Shown one piece after another: positions 1 through 7,714 of a DNA stretch of 21,301 nt. Origin of the DNA: Chrysochromulina tobinii (lineage: Eukaryota > Haptophyta > Prymnesiales > Chrysochromulinaceae); assembly GCA_001275005.1 (NCBI GenBank), contig JWZX01003008.1, positions 1-21,301 on the forward strand. Direction: 5' to 3'. The position numbers and the translations under genes are program-made. The notes below the pieces were generated by a model. That model was not told the DNA's origin. It saw nothing but the letters and a program-made list of their open reading frames with translations, and did no database searches. Numbering within the stretch: the first letter of the stretch is position 1; every line of letters starts with the position of its first letter.

Positions 1-532
1 TTTTGTTGACCCGCGCCTCGCCCGTCGGCCATCCACAAGCGGCGATGACGAAGAAGATATCCACTTGCTTCACCTGCGACCCCTGCGAAACATAGTTCGG
101 CGGGTGCGACTCCTGCGGCTGCGGCTGGGGCTGCAGCTGCGGCGGCGGCTGCGGCGGCTGCGGCTGCGCCGGCACTGTCGTTTGGATAGTATGCAGGTGA
201 TGGTGGATATGTACCACTGTCGGGGCGCCAGATAAAAGAGTGGCCGTGCGCAACGCTTCGAGCTCACAACGTTTGCGTTCCCTTGCCTTTCGGGAGTACT
301 CTCTGTCACGTACCTTCTTGTCCTCTTTTATCTGTTCGCCACGCTCGCTCTTGTCAGCTTTGAGTTCTGCTCGCCAGCCTTGCCCATAAGCCTTATGATA
401 AGCCTTCTGATAAGCCTTCTTATCCTGCGACCAGACGGGATAATCTACTTGTCTTACCCCTGGGTCCTTGAGCACAAGCTCATCATCCTCCCCGAGATCC
501 TGTAGCACTGCGAATTTATTGCTCGTTTCCAT
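1..532 (-). CDS. Basic-region (bZIP-like) protein, C-terminus cut by window edge
   Basis: Reading leftward from the ATG at 532-530, the frame stays open for 177 codons and runs off the window at base 1, so no stop is visible and the product is partial. The protein begins METSNKFAVLQDLGEDDE. It then has a Lys/Tyr-rich stretch with three KAY repeats, a highly basic segment ending DREYSRKARERKRCELEAL, a His cluster (VVHIHHHLH) and a Gln/Pro tract. The basic segment matches bZIP spacing (N-x7-R-x9-L), except that the invariant Asn is Asp and the following leucine zipper is almost absent. Direct DNA binding is therefore uncertain. Lys/Tyr-rich proteins of mobile elements or algal viruses are an alternative. 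Composition and uninterrupted reading support a real gene; function is inferred only. It is divergent from the Pescadillo gene. Confidence 0.55.
   Translation of the reverse strand, partial: METSNKFAVLQDLGEDDELVLKDPGVRQVDYPVWSQDKKAYQKAYHKAYGQGWRAELKADKSERGEQIKEDKKVRDREYSRKARERKRCELEALRTATLLSGAPTVVHIHHHLHTIQTTVPAQPQPPQPPPQLQPQPQPQESHPPNYVSQGSQVKQVDIFFVIAACGWPTGEARVNK
385..424 (-). repeat. 12-bp tandem repeat inside the left-edge gene
   Basis: Three tandem 12-bp units (385-396, 397-408, 409-420) of the type GATAAGCCTTCT, followed by TATC. On the coding strand they encode KAYQ/KAYH/KAYG, a four-residue repeat. The period is a multiple of three, so copy changes would keep the frame. Confidence 0.8.
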
Positions 533-744
533 TTTGGTGGTCTCGCGCGACGGTGCGAGAGAGACGAAGCCGGATTAGGTTTGGTCTGGCCGAATATGGG
601 CAGTATATGCATGCATGCCCCAAGGAGCAGCGAGAGCGAATAGGGGGGTAGAGAGGGGGGCGTCTGAAGGGGAGGGGGAGAGGGCCAGAAGGGGGGAAAA
701 AGGACTGGCGACGTCGCTGCGACGCCCTCGAAGCTATTGACAAG
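533..744. promoter_or_regulatory. Divergent spacer with G-rich purine tract
   Basis: This 212-bp spacer separates two genes that start in opposite directions, so it must hold both promoters. At about 641-704 the plus strand is almost all purine, with at least five runs of four or more G (for example GGGGGG at 641 and near 693). Such a tract could form a quadruplex or triplex. A short ATGCATGCATG repeat lies near 607-617. No TATA box is evident on either side. Confidence 0.45.
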
Positions 745-2891
745 ATGGGCAAGGCTGGCGAGAAGCGCGCCAGGCGCGATGAGAAGCGCGCGATCAAGAA
801 CAAGTGCGCGCACCGTCCACCGATCAGCTCGTCGCCGCCGCGCTGCGCCCGGGAAGCCGCAAGGAAACACCCGTGCTCACCAATGCCACTACCCCTCGCA
901 GGAAAAAGTTTGCGAACCGCAATAGTATCGGCAAGGCAAAGAAGAAGAATGGCTCAGCGGGTCGGTACATGACGCGCACGTCCGCTGTCAACAAGCTGCA
1001 AGTGCCGCTGAAGGACTTCCGCAAGCTCTGCATCCTCAAGGGCATCTACCCGCGAGAGCCGAAGAAGAAGTTCAAGGGTGGCAACACGACATACTATTTC
1101 GCCAAGGACATCCTCTTCCTGCTGCACGAGCCGCTGCTGGCCAAGTTCCGCGAGCAGAAGGCATTCCTCAAGAAGATCCGCAAGGCGAGCGGCCGGCATG
1201 AGCGCAAGCGAGCCGAGCGCCTCGACGGCCGCCGGCCCGTGTACAAGCTCGACCACCTGATCCGCGAGAGGTACCCGACATTCGCGGACGCGCTGCAGGA
1301 CCTGGACGACGCGCTCTGCCTCGTCTTCCTCTTCGCTTCGCTCGCGCCCTCCAAGTTTGTTCATGCGTCGCGCGTGCAGGCGTGCAGCCGGCTGCGGCGT
1401 GAGTTTTACGCGTACGTGGCGCGCACGCGCACGCTTCGCAAGGTCTTCATCTCGATCAAGGGCATCTACTACCAAGCGGAGGTGAACGGGGTGACCCTGA
1501 CGTGGGTGGAGCCGCACCACTCGTTCGCGCAGCAGCCCACGATGAGCGTCGACTACCGCGTGATGCTCTCCTTCTTAGAGCTCTATGAGGCGATCATGAC
1601 CTTCGTCAACTTCAAGCTCTTCCACGACCTCGGCGCGGCCTACCCGCCAGAGATCGACACCAAGGCGGACGCTGCGGGCGTGCACCTCGGCGCGGCCGTC
1701 CTGCGCCCGCGCCACAACGGGCCCGCGCTCCCCCTCCCGGCCGCCAGCCCGCTCGCGCTCACCGCCACGGGCGACGTAGGGAAGCCCGCGCCTCCAACGG
1801 CCGCGCAGCTGAGCTCACTCAAGGCCAAGCTCGCAGCGCTCGACGAGGAGGACGAGGACGAGGACGGCGAGGACGGTGAGGACGGTGGCAACGGCGAGGG
1901 CGAGGGCCTGGGCGCCGACGCGGCCGCAGCCGCAGAAGCTCGAGGCGGCGCGTGGAGTGGTGTTGGGGGCCTGCTCAACCCCCTGGGCGAACACGACGAT
2001 GCCGAGGCGCTCTCACCAGAGGCGACAGCGCTGCGCACGCTCTTCGCGGGCTGCTACCTCTTCTGCGGGCGCGAGACGCCTGTGCCCTCGCTAGAGTTCA
2101 TCATCCTCGCGTGCGGGGGTAAGGTTGGTTGGCAGGGCGAGGCGTCGCCCTTTCAAGAGGGCGACGCATGCGTGACGCACCAGATCGTCGATCGTCCAAT
2201 GGAGGGCCAGCCGGCCGCCGCGGCCAAGCGCGAGCTTGTGCAGCCGCAGTGGGTGTACGACTGCCTGAACGCGCGCCAGCTGCTCCCCACGCATGCCTAC
2301 CGGCCGGGCGTCAAGCCGCCGCCCCATCTCTCGCCTTTCGTGGACGGTGGAGAGGGGTACACTCCGAGAGAGCGTGTGCGGCAGGCCGTCATGGAGGCGC
2401 AACGCGCTGCCGAGGGGGGCGAGGACGGCGAGGACGACGAGGAGGAGGAGGAGAACGAGGATGGCGAGGGGGACGAAGACGAGGACGGCGACCCCGGGAT
2501 GGATGTGGACGATGGCGAGGACGACGACGAGGACGACGAGGAGGGCGAGGAGGACGAGGAGGACGAGGGAGAGATGGACGAGGAGGCAGTGTACGCCGCT
2601 GAGCTCGCGGCCGAGCTCGGGGGCTCGTACGCGGCGCCCACGACGGCCAAGCGCCAGAAGAAGGCGGCGGCGGCGAGTGGCGCGAAGCTTTCAAAGGAGG
2701 AGGAGGAGAAGCAGCTTCAGATCATGATGCTGACGAAGAAGAAGCGGAAGCTCTATGAGCGCATGCAGTACGGCATCCGCAAGAAGGAGAGCGCAGCGGA
2801 CGCGTTGCGTGCGAAGCGGCAGGCGCTTGACCAGGCGGCCGCGCCCAAGATGGGCAGCGGTGGAAAGGCCAAGAAGGTGAGGGTTGAGTAG
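745..2891 (+). CDS. PES1: Pescadillo homologue (PES1/Nop7), ribosome biogenesis
   Basis: Pescadillo is the nucleolar scaffold of the PeBoW complex (PES1-BOP1-WDR12), needed for 27S/32S pre-rRNA processing and 60S subunit assembly. My model has two exons, 745-803 and 902-2891, giving 682 residues. The long uninterrupted frame that starts at 804 has only a GTG there and no ATG before the conserved block, whereas splicing supplies an N-terminus beginning MGKAGEKRARRDEKRA. The Pescadillo N domain covers about residues 45-270 (RKLCILKGIYPREPKKK, KLDHLIRERYPTF, RKVFISIKGIYYQAEV). A BRCT domain covers about 399-490, with the conserved Trp in PQWVYDCLN. Two Asp/Glu-rich tracts lie at about 334-357 and 520-580. 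The basic C-terminal helix around 617-665 resembles the animal and fungal tail. At 682 residues it is longer than human PES1 (588), mostly because of the acidic tracts. Confidence 0.95.
804..901 (+). other. Spliceosomal intron of the PES1 gene
   Basis: The 98-bp intron has donor AA|GTGCGC and acceptor CCCCTCGCAG|G after a pyrimidine-rich stretch. It is phase 2: the split codon AA|G restores Lys, and the result joins an ATG-initiated basic N-terminus to the frame carrying the conserved GSAGRYMTR region. The intron happens to be open in one frame, so a simple ORF scan reads through it. Confidence 0.8.
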
Positions 2892-2970
2892 ACGAGTACC
2901 GTACATTTACGCCGACATCGTACCGAACTCCGAAGAGAACAGTACAAGTGAGAAGAACTGTTGGAGTAGT

Positions 2971-2981
2971 GATGAGTCATC
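2971..2981. promoter_or_regulatory. Palindromic AP-1/GCN4-type site
   Basis: GATGAGTCATC is a perfect palindrome around a central G. It matches the pseudo-palindromic bZIP target ATGA(C/G)TCAT. It lies in the 200-bp spacer between PES1 and the aspartyl protease, 111 bp before the protease ATG. Whether a bZIP factor binds here is inference. The rest of the spacer (2892-3091) shows nothing I recognise. Confidence 0.4.
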
Positions 2982-3091
2982 AAACGTGCGAGCAGTAGTT
3001 CAGATTCTTGGTCAACGAAATCGCTTGCATTTCGCTCCTAATCGGGTCGTTTTCGCCGATCCAAATTAGGCACAGAAATTGTTCGTCGAGA

Positions 3092-5086
3092 ATGCTGAAT
3101 ATCGCGTTGTTGGTTTTGGCGGCGGACAAGTTCTGTGCGCCGCTTACGAACCATGACGGCTACGTGTACACGACGTTCGTTGGGATCGGCACTCCTGCGC
3201 AGCACATTTCAGTCGTGCCAGACACGGGCTCGTATGATCTCGTGGCGGCCTCCACGCTCTGCAAGAGCGATGCCTGCGAGAAACACCATCTCTTTGCGCC
3301 GGAGCATTCGACCACGTACCACAGTGAAACGCGCTCTAACATGCTGCGGTACGGACAGGGCGATATTGCCGTCCTGGACACCACAGACAAGGTCACCTTC
3401 TTTGGCAGCGCTTCGTCGAATGCGCAGCTTCACGATGGCGCGTTGGTGAGCGTCGAGCTCATCGAACAAGAGAGCCTCGAGGGCTTCAAAGTCGCGCCGT
3501 ACGACGGTATCATGGGCATGGGCAAGTGCAAGACTAACGATCTCGGGGGCGATGCCTTTCTCGAGGACATGAATATCGAAGGCTTCACGCTGTGCCTGGG
3601 CGACACGAAACTGTCGGGGAGTGGCGTTGGCGGCCGGCTCGAAATGAACTCGAAGCTCGAGGTGGGCGGCGACTACAAGAAGCTCGATACCGTTGGTCAG
3701 CACGTGTGGGGCGCCCCGCTCGATCACGTGGGCGTGCACGGCCAGCCATCATCCTCCGAGTGCTCCGAGCACTCCAAGTGCGCGGCGATCATCGACTCAG
3801 GCACCACCTTGCTGACGTTCCCCAAGAGCGTGGTCCATAGCCTCTACACCGCCATCGAGATGGGCTGCTCCGAGGCCGACTGCCTCCTGACGCTGCAGGA
3901 CCAGAAGGAGTGCTCGGGCCCCCACTACAACGCGCTGCCCAACCTCGAGCTGCGGGTCGGCGGTGTGGACCTCGTCCTCACCCCGCGAGTGTACATGGGC
4001 GAGATGGACGTGGACATCTCGGCGGCGAGCATGGACGAGACGGACGGCAAGGGCGATCGCAAGATCAAGAACAGCCACCTCGATGCCTCGATTCGTGACT
4101 ATGAAGTTGGCATCCGGTGTGTCCCAATGCTCTCCTCTATGGATGAGCGCACAACGTCGGGTGCGCTGGTCATTTTGGGCATGCCCTTCTTGCGCGAGTA
4201 CGCCGTGTACTTCGACCGATCGGACTGGGGCATGTCGGTGGCCCAGATCCACGGAGAGCACGTGTGCTCCAAGTGCGGCAGCGGCCTCGACGCTTCCATG
4301 GCCGCCCTTGGCGGCCTCGACGCTTCCGTGGTCGCCCTTGACGGCCACATGGACGGTCGTGACGGCCGCCAAATGACTCGTGACGACACCCCTCGCGACA
4401 CCCCAGGCCGCCGTGTCGCTGCCCTTGCCACCCTCGCCGCCCTCGAGCAGGACGAAAGTGGTGACAACAGTCTCGACGCTGTGCTTGCGTCTGAAAGAGG
4501 GGCTGGTCGGCGCGCCTTCGCACGCCTCTCCGCCCTCGATGCAGACGGCGAGGATGCACCCCACGGCCGGTTTGCGGGCGAGGACCCAGACAGTCGCAAG
4601 TCGGACCGCGATGGCCGCAAGATGGACCGCGACGGCCGCAGTGACAACCGTGACGACCGCAAAGACACCCGCGAAGGGCGCAAGACGGGCCGCGACACCA
4701 ATCCCGAGGCTGTCGCGCGCGACAGCCGCAAGACGGACCGCGACGATCGCAAGACGACCCGCGATGGCCGCAAGACGGACCGCGACAGCAACCGCAACAG
4801 CCCTGGCATGCTTCAAGCGCTGCTGCCCGAGGCCGAGGTGAAGGTTGAGCTTCCAAGTGTGATGCTGATGTTGGATGACGTCAACGATACGCGCGCCTCG
4901 CCGATGAAGGTAAGCTTGCTGCGCGGGCCGAGCTTTTTTGGAGTGCCCACCATGATGCTAGACGAGAATGGCACCCCCATCACAGCCTCCACGTTCACAC
5001 CTGGCAAGGACGGCAAGGAGCGGCTCGTGGCCAAGCCAGTTCGCGGCAACCACAACACGAAACAGATGCGCGTGTGGGTCCTGTGA
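3092..5086 (+). CDS. Pepsin-like aspartyl protease with long charged repeat tail
   Basis: This is a family A1 aspartyl endopeptidase, probably entering the secretory pathway. I start at the ATG at 3092 because it gives a hydrophobic leader (MLNIALLVLAADKFCAPL) directly before the first strand. The open frame extends 28 codons further up, but only from a TTG. The product is 664 residues. Both catalytic motifs are present: DTGS at residues 44-47 and DSGTT at 235-239. Other A1 landmarks include YDGIMGMG and VILGMPFLREYAVYFD. DTGSYDLVAAS departs from the usual DTGSSDLWV. Several Cys pairs suit an oxidising compartment. After about residue 396 the protease fold ends and a tail of roughly 268 residues begins, with Ala/Leu repeats, RKxDRDG heptads (502-566) and a C-terminal segment of unknown fold. 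No membrane anchor is seen. Confidence 0.9.
   Translation: MLNIALLVLAADKFCAPLTNHDGYVYTTFVGIGTPAQHISVVPDTGSYDLVAASTLCKSDACEKHHLFAPEHSTTYHSETRSNMLRYGQGDIAVLDTTDKVTFFGSASSNAQLHDGALVSVELIEQESLEGFKVAPYDGIMGMGKCKTNDLGGDAFLEDMNIEGFTLCLGDTKLSGSGVGGRLEMNSKLEVGGDYKKLDTVGQHVWGAPLDHVGVHGQPSSSECSEHSKCAAIIDSGTTLLTFPKSVVHSLYTAIEMGCSEADCLLTLQDQKECSGPHYNALPNLELRVGGVDLVLTPRVYMGEMDVDISAASMDETDGKGDRKIKNSHLDASIRDYEVGIRCVPMLSSMDERTTSGALVILGMPFLREYAVYFDRSDWGMSVAQIHGEHVCSKCGSGLDASMAALGGLDASVVALDGHMDGRDGRQMTRDDTPRDTPGRRVAALATLAALEQDESGDNSLDAVLASERGAGRRAFARLSALDADGEDAPHGRFAGEDPDSRKSDRDGRKMDRDGRSDNRDDRKDTREGRKTGRDTNPEAVARDSRKTDRDDRKTTRDGRKTDRDSNRNSPGMLQALLPEAEVKVELPSVMLMLDDVNDTRASPMKVSLLRGPSFFGVPTMMLDENGTPITASTFTPGKDGKERLVAKPVRGNHNTKQMRVWVL
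4281..4340 (+). repeat. Two-copy 30-bp tandem repeat in protease tail
   Basis: Two adjacent 30-bp units (4281-4310 and 4311-4340) differ at only two bases. They encode the ten-residue repeat around GLDASMAAL and GLDASVVAL. The near identity suggests recent slippage or duplication immediately after the protease domain. Confidence 0.85.
4595..4789 (+). repeat. 21-bp tandem repeat encoding RKxDRDG heptads
   Basis: Eight 21-bp units are in frame: five at 4595-4699 and three at 4727-4789, interrupted by nine codons reading NPEAVARDS. Each encodes a variant of RKTDRDG, giving alternating positive and negative charges. The units have diverged at third positions and at residues 2-4, so the array is not entirely recent. 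Confidence 0.85.
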
Positions 5087-5420
5087 TCTGTGAGAGAGCG
5101 ATGGGCCGATGCGCCGAGCAGGTGAGAGAGAGCGGGGAGACGAGCCAGTTACGCCCGGGCTGAGCGCGATCATGTTGAGGTGGTACCAACCAGTGACGCG
5201 AACTATCTGTACTCTGTGGTCGACGTTCCGGCTGTTGTTGGTGTTGTTCAAACCGGGCACGTGTTTCGTCCGCAGGCATGGCAGAAGGGATTCTTTTTAC
5301 CATGTGGTTTCAACACGCAGAGATGGCAACATCCATAATCTGGTGTCCGCATGCAAAAAGCTCGAATGGCCCAAAATGCAAAAAAATGAAACGTATTTTC
5401 ACTCTTCGCGTCTGCTTTCA

Positions 5421-7112
5421 ATGTCAGGGATGCGTCACGACGGGATCAACACATCAATCAGGACCGCCGGCTCTGCTCTCAGCGCCACGACCTCCACATT
5501 TACAAGTGCGCCTCCTATGGATGCAGGCCGTGCTGCGGCCAAGGTGCAAGCCGTAACGCGCGGAAAGAAGACGCGATCTGAGATCTCGATGTCTCCGCCG
5601 GTAGTGTCATCCAGTCAGCCCGCCAACCGTTCCCCGAGCTCCCCCGATAAGCTCGGGAATTCATCCTCAAGGAGTTCCAGGGCAAGCTCGCCGACGTCGA
5701 TCTTGCGCGGGGAACGTATTCTCATTCAACACGAAAGCGCTCAGACCGACTTGTCCGGCGACACGGTCGAGGCGGCGCGCTCGCATATGGCGATTGTTGT
5801 GGCGGCGGCAAACGATGCGGTCGCCATCACTGCTGCCGAGGCTGCGAAGGACGTGGCCGAAGTGATGGCGATCGTACACGCCGAGAAGCACGCGCGTGAG
5901 GAGATCGAGCGCCACTGCAACGAGCTTGTTCGAAAGTGCGAGGAGGACATAGCCAACGCGCACTCGACTTCCAGCCAGGCGGAGCGGGAGATTGAGGCCG
6001 TGCGAAGCCATTGCGAGCAGGAGCTTGCGGCAATGGGGGCGAGGTTGCGCGAAGCGCTCGAGATCACGGCGCAGGCCCTTGCAGCCAAGCGCATTGCAGA
6101 GGATAGTGCCACCGAGGCGCGTTTGGCCGAGGCGGCGGCACGAAAAGCGGAGGCGGAGGCCATCGCCGTGGCCGATGCGGCGCGTCGCTCAGAGGCGGCC
6201 ATGGTCGGTCAGGCGATAGGTGCGCGTGAGGAGGCGCGCATCGAGAGCGAACGCGCGCGAAAGGCCGAGGCCGAAGCGCGGTGGGAGGCGCTCCAGCAGC
6301 GGGCGATGGCGCGCGAGAGTGGCGAAGCGCACCTGATCGCTGTCAAAGAGGCGGAGGTTACAGCCAGGGAGGCGGAGCTCCAGCGCGCGGCGCGTCTGGA
6401 GGCGGAGAAGCTTGTCCAGAAGACCGCAGACGAAGTCCTAGAGGCCAAGCGAGCGGCCGAGGCGGCGCAGAGGCAAGCAGGCGCGAGAGAGGCGCTCGAA
6501 CAGCTCGAAAAAGAGCGCAGGATGTCCGCACTCGCAGCAGAGCGCCAGGCGCACATGGAGCGCGAGCTGGCGCACGGCACGCTGAGCGCACGCCTACAGG
6601 AGACGCAACGCGAGCTGGCTTATCGGCGCCAGGCCGACCACATCGAGGTGACCTTGCCCGAGCAAGTGCGCCGCATCGAGGCTCGGGCAACTGAGGTTGA
6701 GGACCGCGCACGTGCTCACGAGGCGAGCATTGCGAGCCTGCTCCACTTGGTGGACGTTGGTTCAGCCGAGGTGGAGCGGCGCGTGGCGGTTGAGCAGCAC
6801 AGGACACGAATGGAGGCGGGACGCCAGAGCCGCTCTCGCGCGCGGGGCACTCTAACCCCGAGCAGCAGCAGAAGCACCAGCCCATCGGCACAAGGGTCGA
6901 GCCAGACCCCATCACCACGCACGAATCAGCCGCAGCCCACATCCCTTCGCACATCATCGCCGGAGGGATCACCGACCACGGGCGCAGCTTCGACCTTGAG
7001 GAGGCTCGCAGGCAGTCCAAGGGGCAGTGACGGCCGCGTCTCCTGGGCCCCCGCACAGAGCTCGGCACAGAGTCCGGAATGGAAGCAGGCTTGGAAATAC
7101 GGTGGTAAGTAA
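5421..7112 (+). CDS. IQ-motif coiled-coil protein, unknown function
   Basis: I recognise no specific family. From the ATG at 5421 the product is 563 residues. An IQ-type calmodulin-binding motif is at residues 42-52 (VQAVTRGKKTR, fitting [ILV]Qxxx[RK]Gxxx[RK]). A Ser/Pro-rich linker follows, then ESAQTDL near residue 110, which resembles the QT-anchored dynein light chain (LC8) motif. About 360 residues of Ala/Glu/Arg-rich heptads, almost certainly coiled coil, come next, then a Ser/Thr/Pro-rich basic tail ending at residue 563. The frame is open upstream to an ATG at 5109, but that would start 22 bp after the protease stop and adds residues of non-coding character, so I prefer 5421; 5517 is also possible. 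Coiled-coil, IQ and QT elements together are common in cytoskeletal, centrosomal or flagellar scaffolds; that role is inference. Confidence 0.7.
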   Translation: MSGMRHDGINTSIRTAGSALSATTSTFTSAPPMDAGRAAAKVQAVTRGKKTRSEISMSPPVVSSSQPANRSPSSPDKLGNSSSRSSRASSPTSILRGERILIQHESAQTDLSGDTVEAARSHMAIVVAAANDAVAITAAEAAKDVAEVMAIVHAEKHAREEIERHCNELVRKCEEDIANAHSTSSQAEREIEAVRSHCEQELAAMGARLREALEITAQALAAKRIAEDSATEARLAEAAARKAEAEAIAVADAARRSEAAMVGQAIGAREEARIESERARKAEAEARWEALQQRAMARESGEAHLIAVKEAEVTAREAELQRAARLEAEKLVQKTADEVLEAKRAAEAAQRQAGAREALEQLEKERRMSALAAERQAHMERELAHGTLSARLQETQRELAYRRQADHIEVTLPEQVRRIEARATEVEDRARAHEASIASLLHLVDVGSAEVERRVAVEQHRTRMEAGRQSRSRARGTLTPSSSRSTSPSAQGSSQTPSPRTNQPQPTSLRTSSPEGSPTTGAASTLRRLAGSPRGSDGRVSWAPAQSSAQSPEWKQAWKYGGK

Positions 7113-7714
7113 CTCACGCACAGCTAGTATCCCTGGGCATATGCCCCTGCCACCTGCCTGTCGTCGGTCGAGTGAGTCATGTTGCGTGCCGTGTGTGACA
7201 AGTAGTGTGAGTCATGCATGTTGTGCCGTGGTCACTGGTCTCGGTGACAAGTGTGATTGACATGGTGAGTGAGTGCGTGTTGTCGCCACCAGGGGGACCT
7301 GAGTCTGCGTGCGCTGTTGTCTGGCTGTGTGTGCACGGTGCGTCTGTGGCCGGTGAGCGTTGAAGTATATGACAAGATACATGTATATCTTCGTCGGATC
7401 ATTTATGATTTAAGATACATTTGAGATACGCGAGGCATGTACACACGCAGGATTCTACATGTATCCGAAATGCGACATGAAGTGGGGTGTGGGGTCGGTG
7501 AGTATGTGCGCTCCTGTGCCGTGTTCCTCGGTGACAAGCGGTGTCCGGTGAGTCATGCAGTGCACGTACGTAAATCGTTGTCAAAAGTTTCTCAAAACTA
7601 CTCGTAACGAAACTCCAAACTTCCGCGTCGTCCGAAAAGAACGAAAAGACCCTCGTTCGACCGTCGGGAGCGTCGGTGGGTCTTTTCCATCTCTGCGGCC
7701 TGCAGCCTGGTCCC
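7113..7714. other. Long spacer upstream of the beta-repeat gene
   Basis: This 600-bp stretch has no convincing coding content. It is rich in GT/TG and holds the degenerate GTGAGTCATG...GTGCCGTG...CGGTGACAAG modules (annotated separately). It also has three near copies of the CATGTATC/GATACATG motif: around 7376-7390 (GATACATGTATATC), 7413-7429 and 7457-7465. A pyrimidine/AAG-rich section precedes the next ATG at 7715. Confidence 0.6.
7172..7557 (+). repeat. Degenerate dispersed repeat with TGAGTCAT cores
   Basis: GTGAGTCATG occurs at 7172-7181, 7207-7216 and 7548-7557, with the variant GTGAGTATG at 7498-7506. Three of these are followed by GTGCCGTG (7186-7193, 7223-7230, 7516-7523) and then GTGACAAG (ending 7202, 7251 and 7538). 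This makes three full but diverged modules of 31 to 45 bp plus a half copy. The TGAGTCA core is an AP-1/GCN4-type bZIP site. Confidence 0.6.

Noticed and set aside
804-901. Coding extension of PES1 starting with GTG at 804
   Set aside because: The start is not ATG, the peptide resembles no PES1, and GT-AG splicing from an ATG exon explains the frame better.
3797-4816. 339-codon minus-strand frame
   Set aside because: It is antisense to the protease tail; its Ala/Val/His pattern mirrors the repeats of the true gene.
5109-5420. 104-residue N-terminal extension of the coiled-coil protein
   Set aside because: It begins 22 bp after the previous stop and its composition (Trp, Cys, scattered hydrophobics) looks like non-coding sequence.
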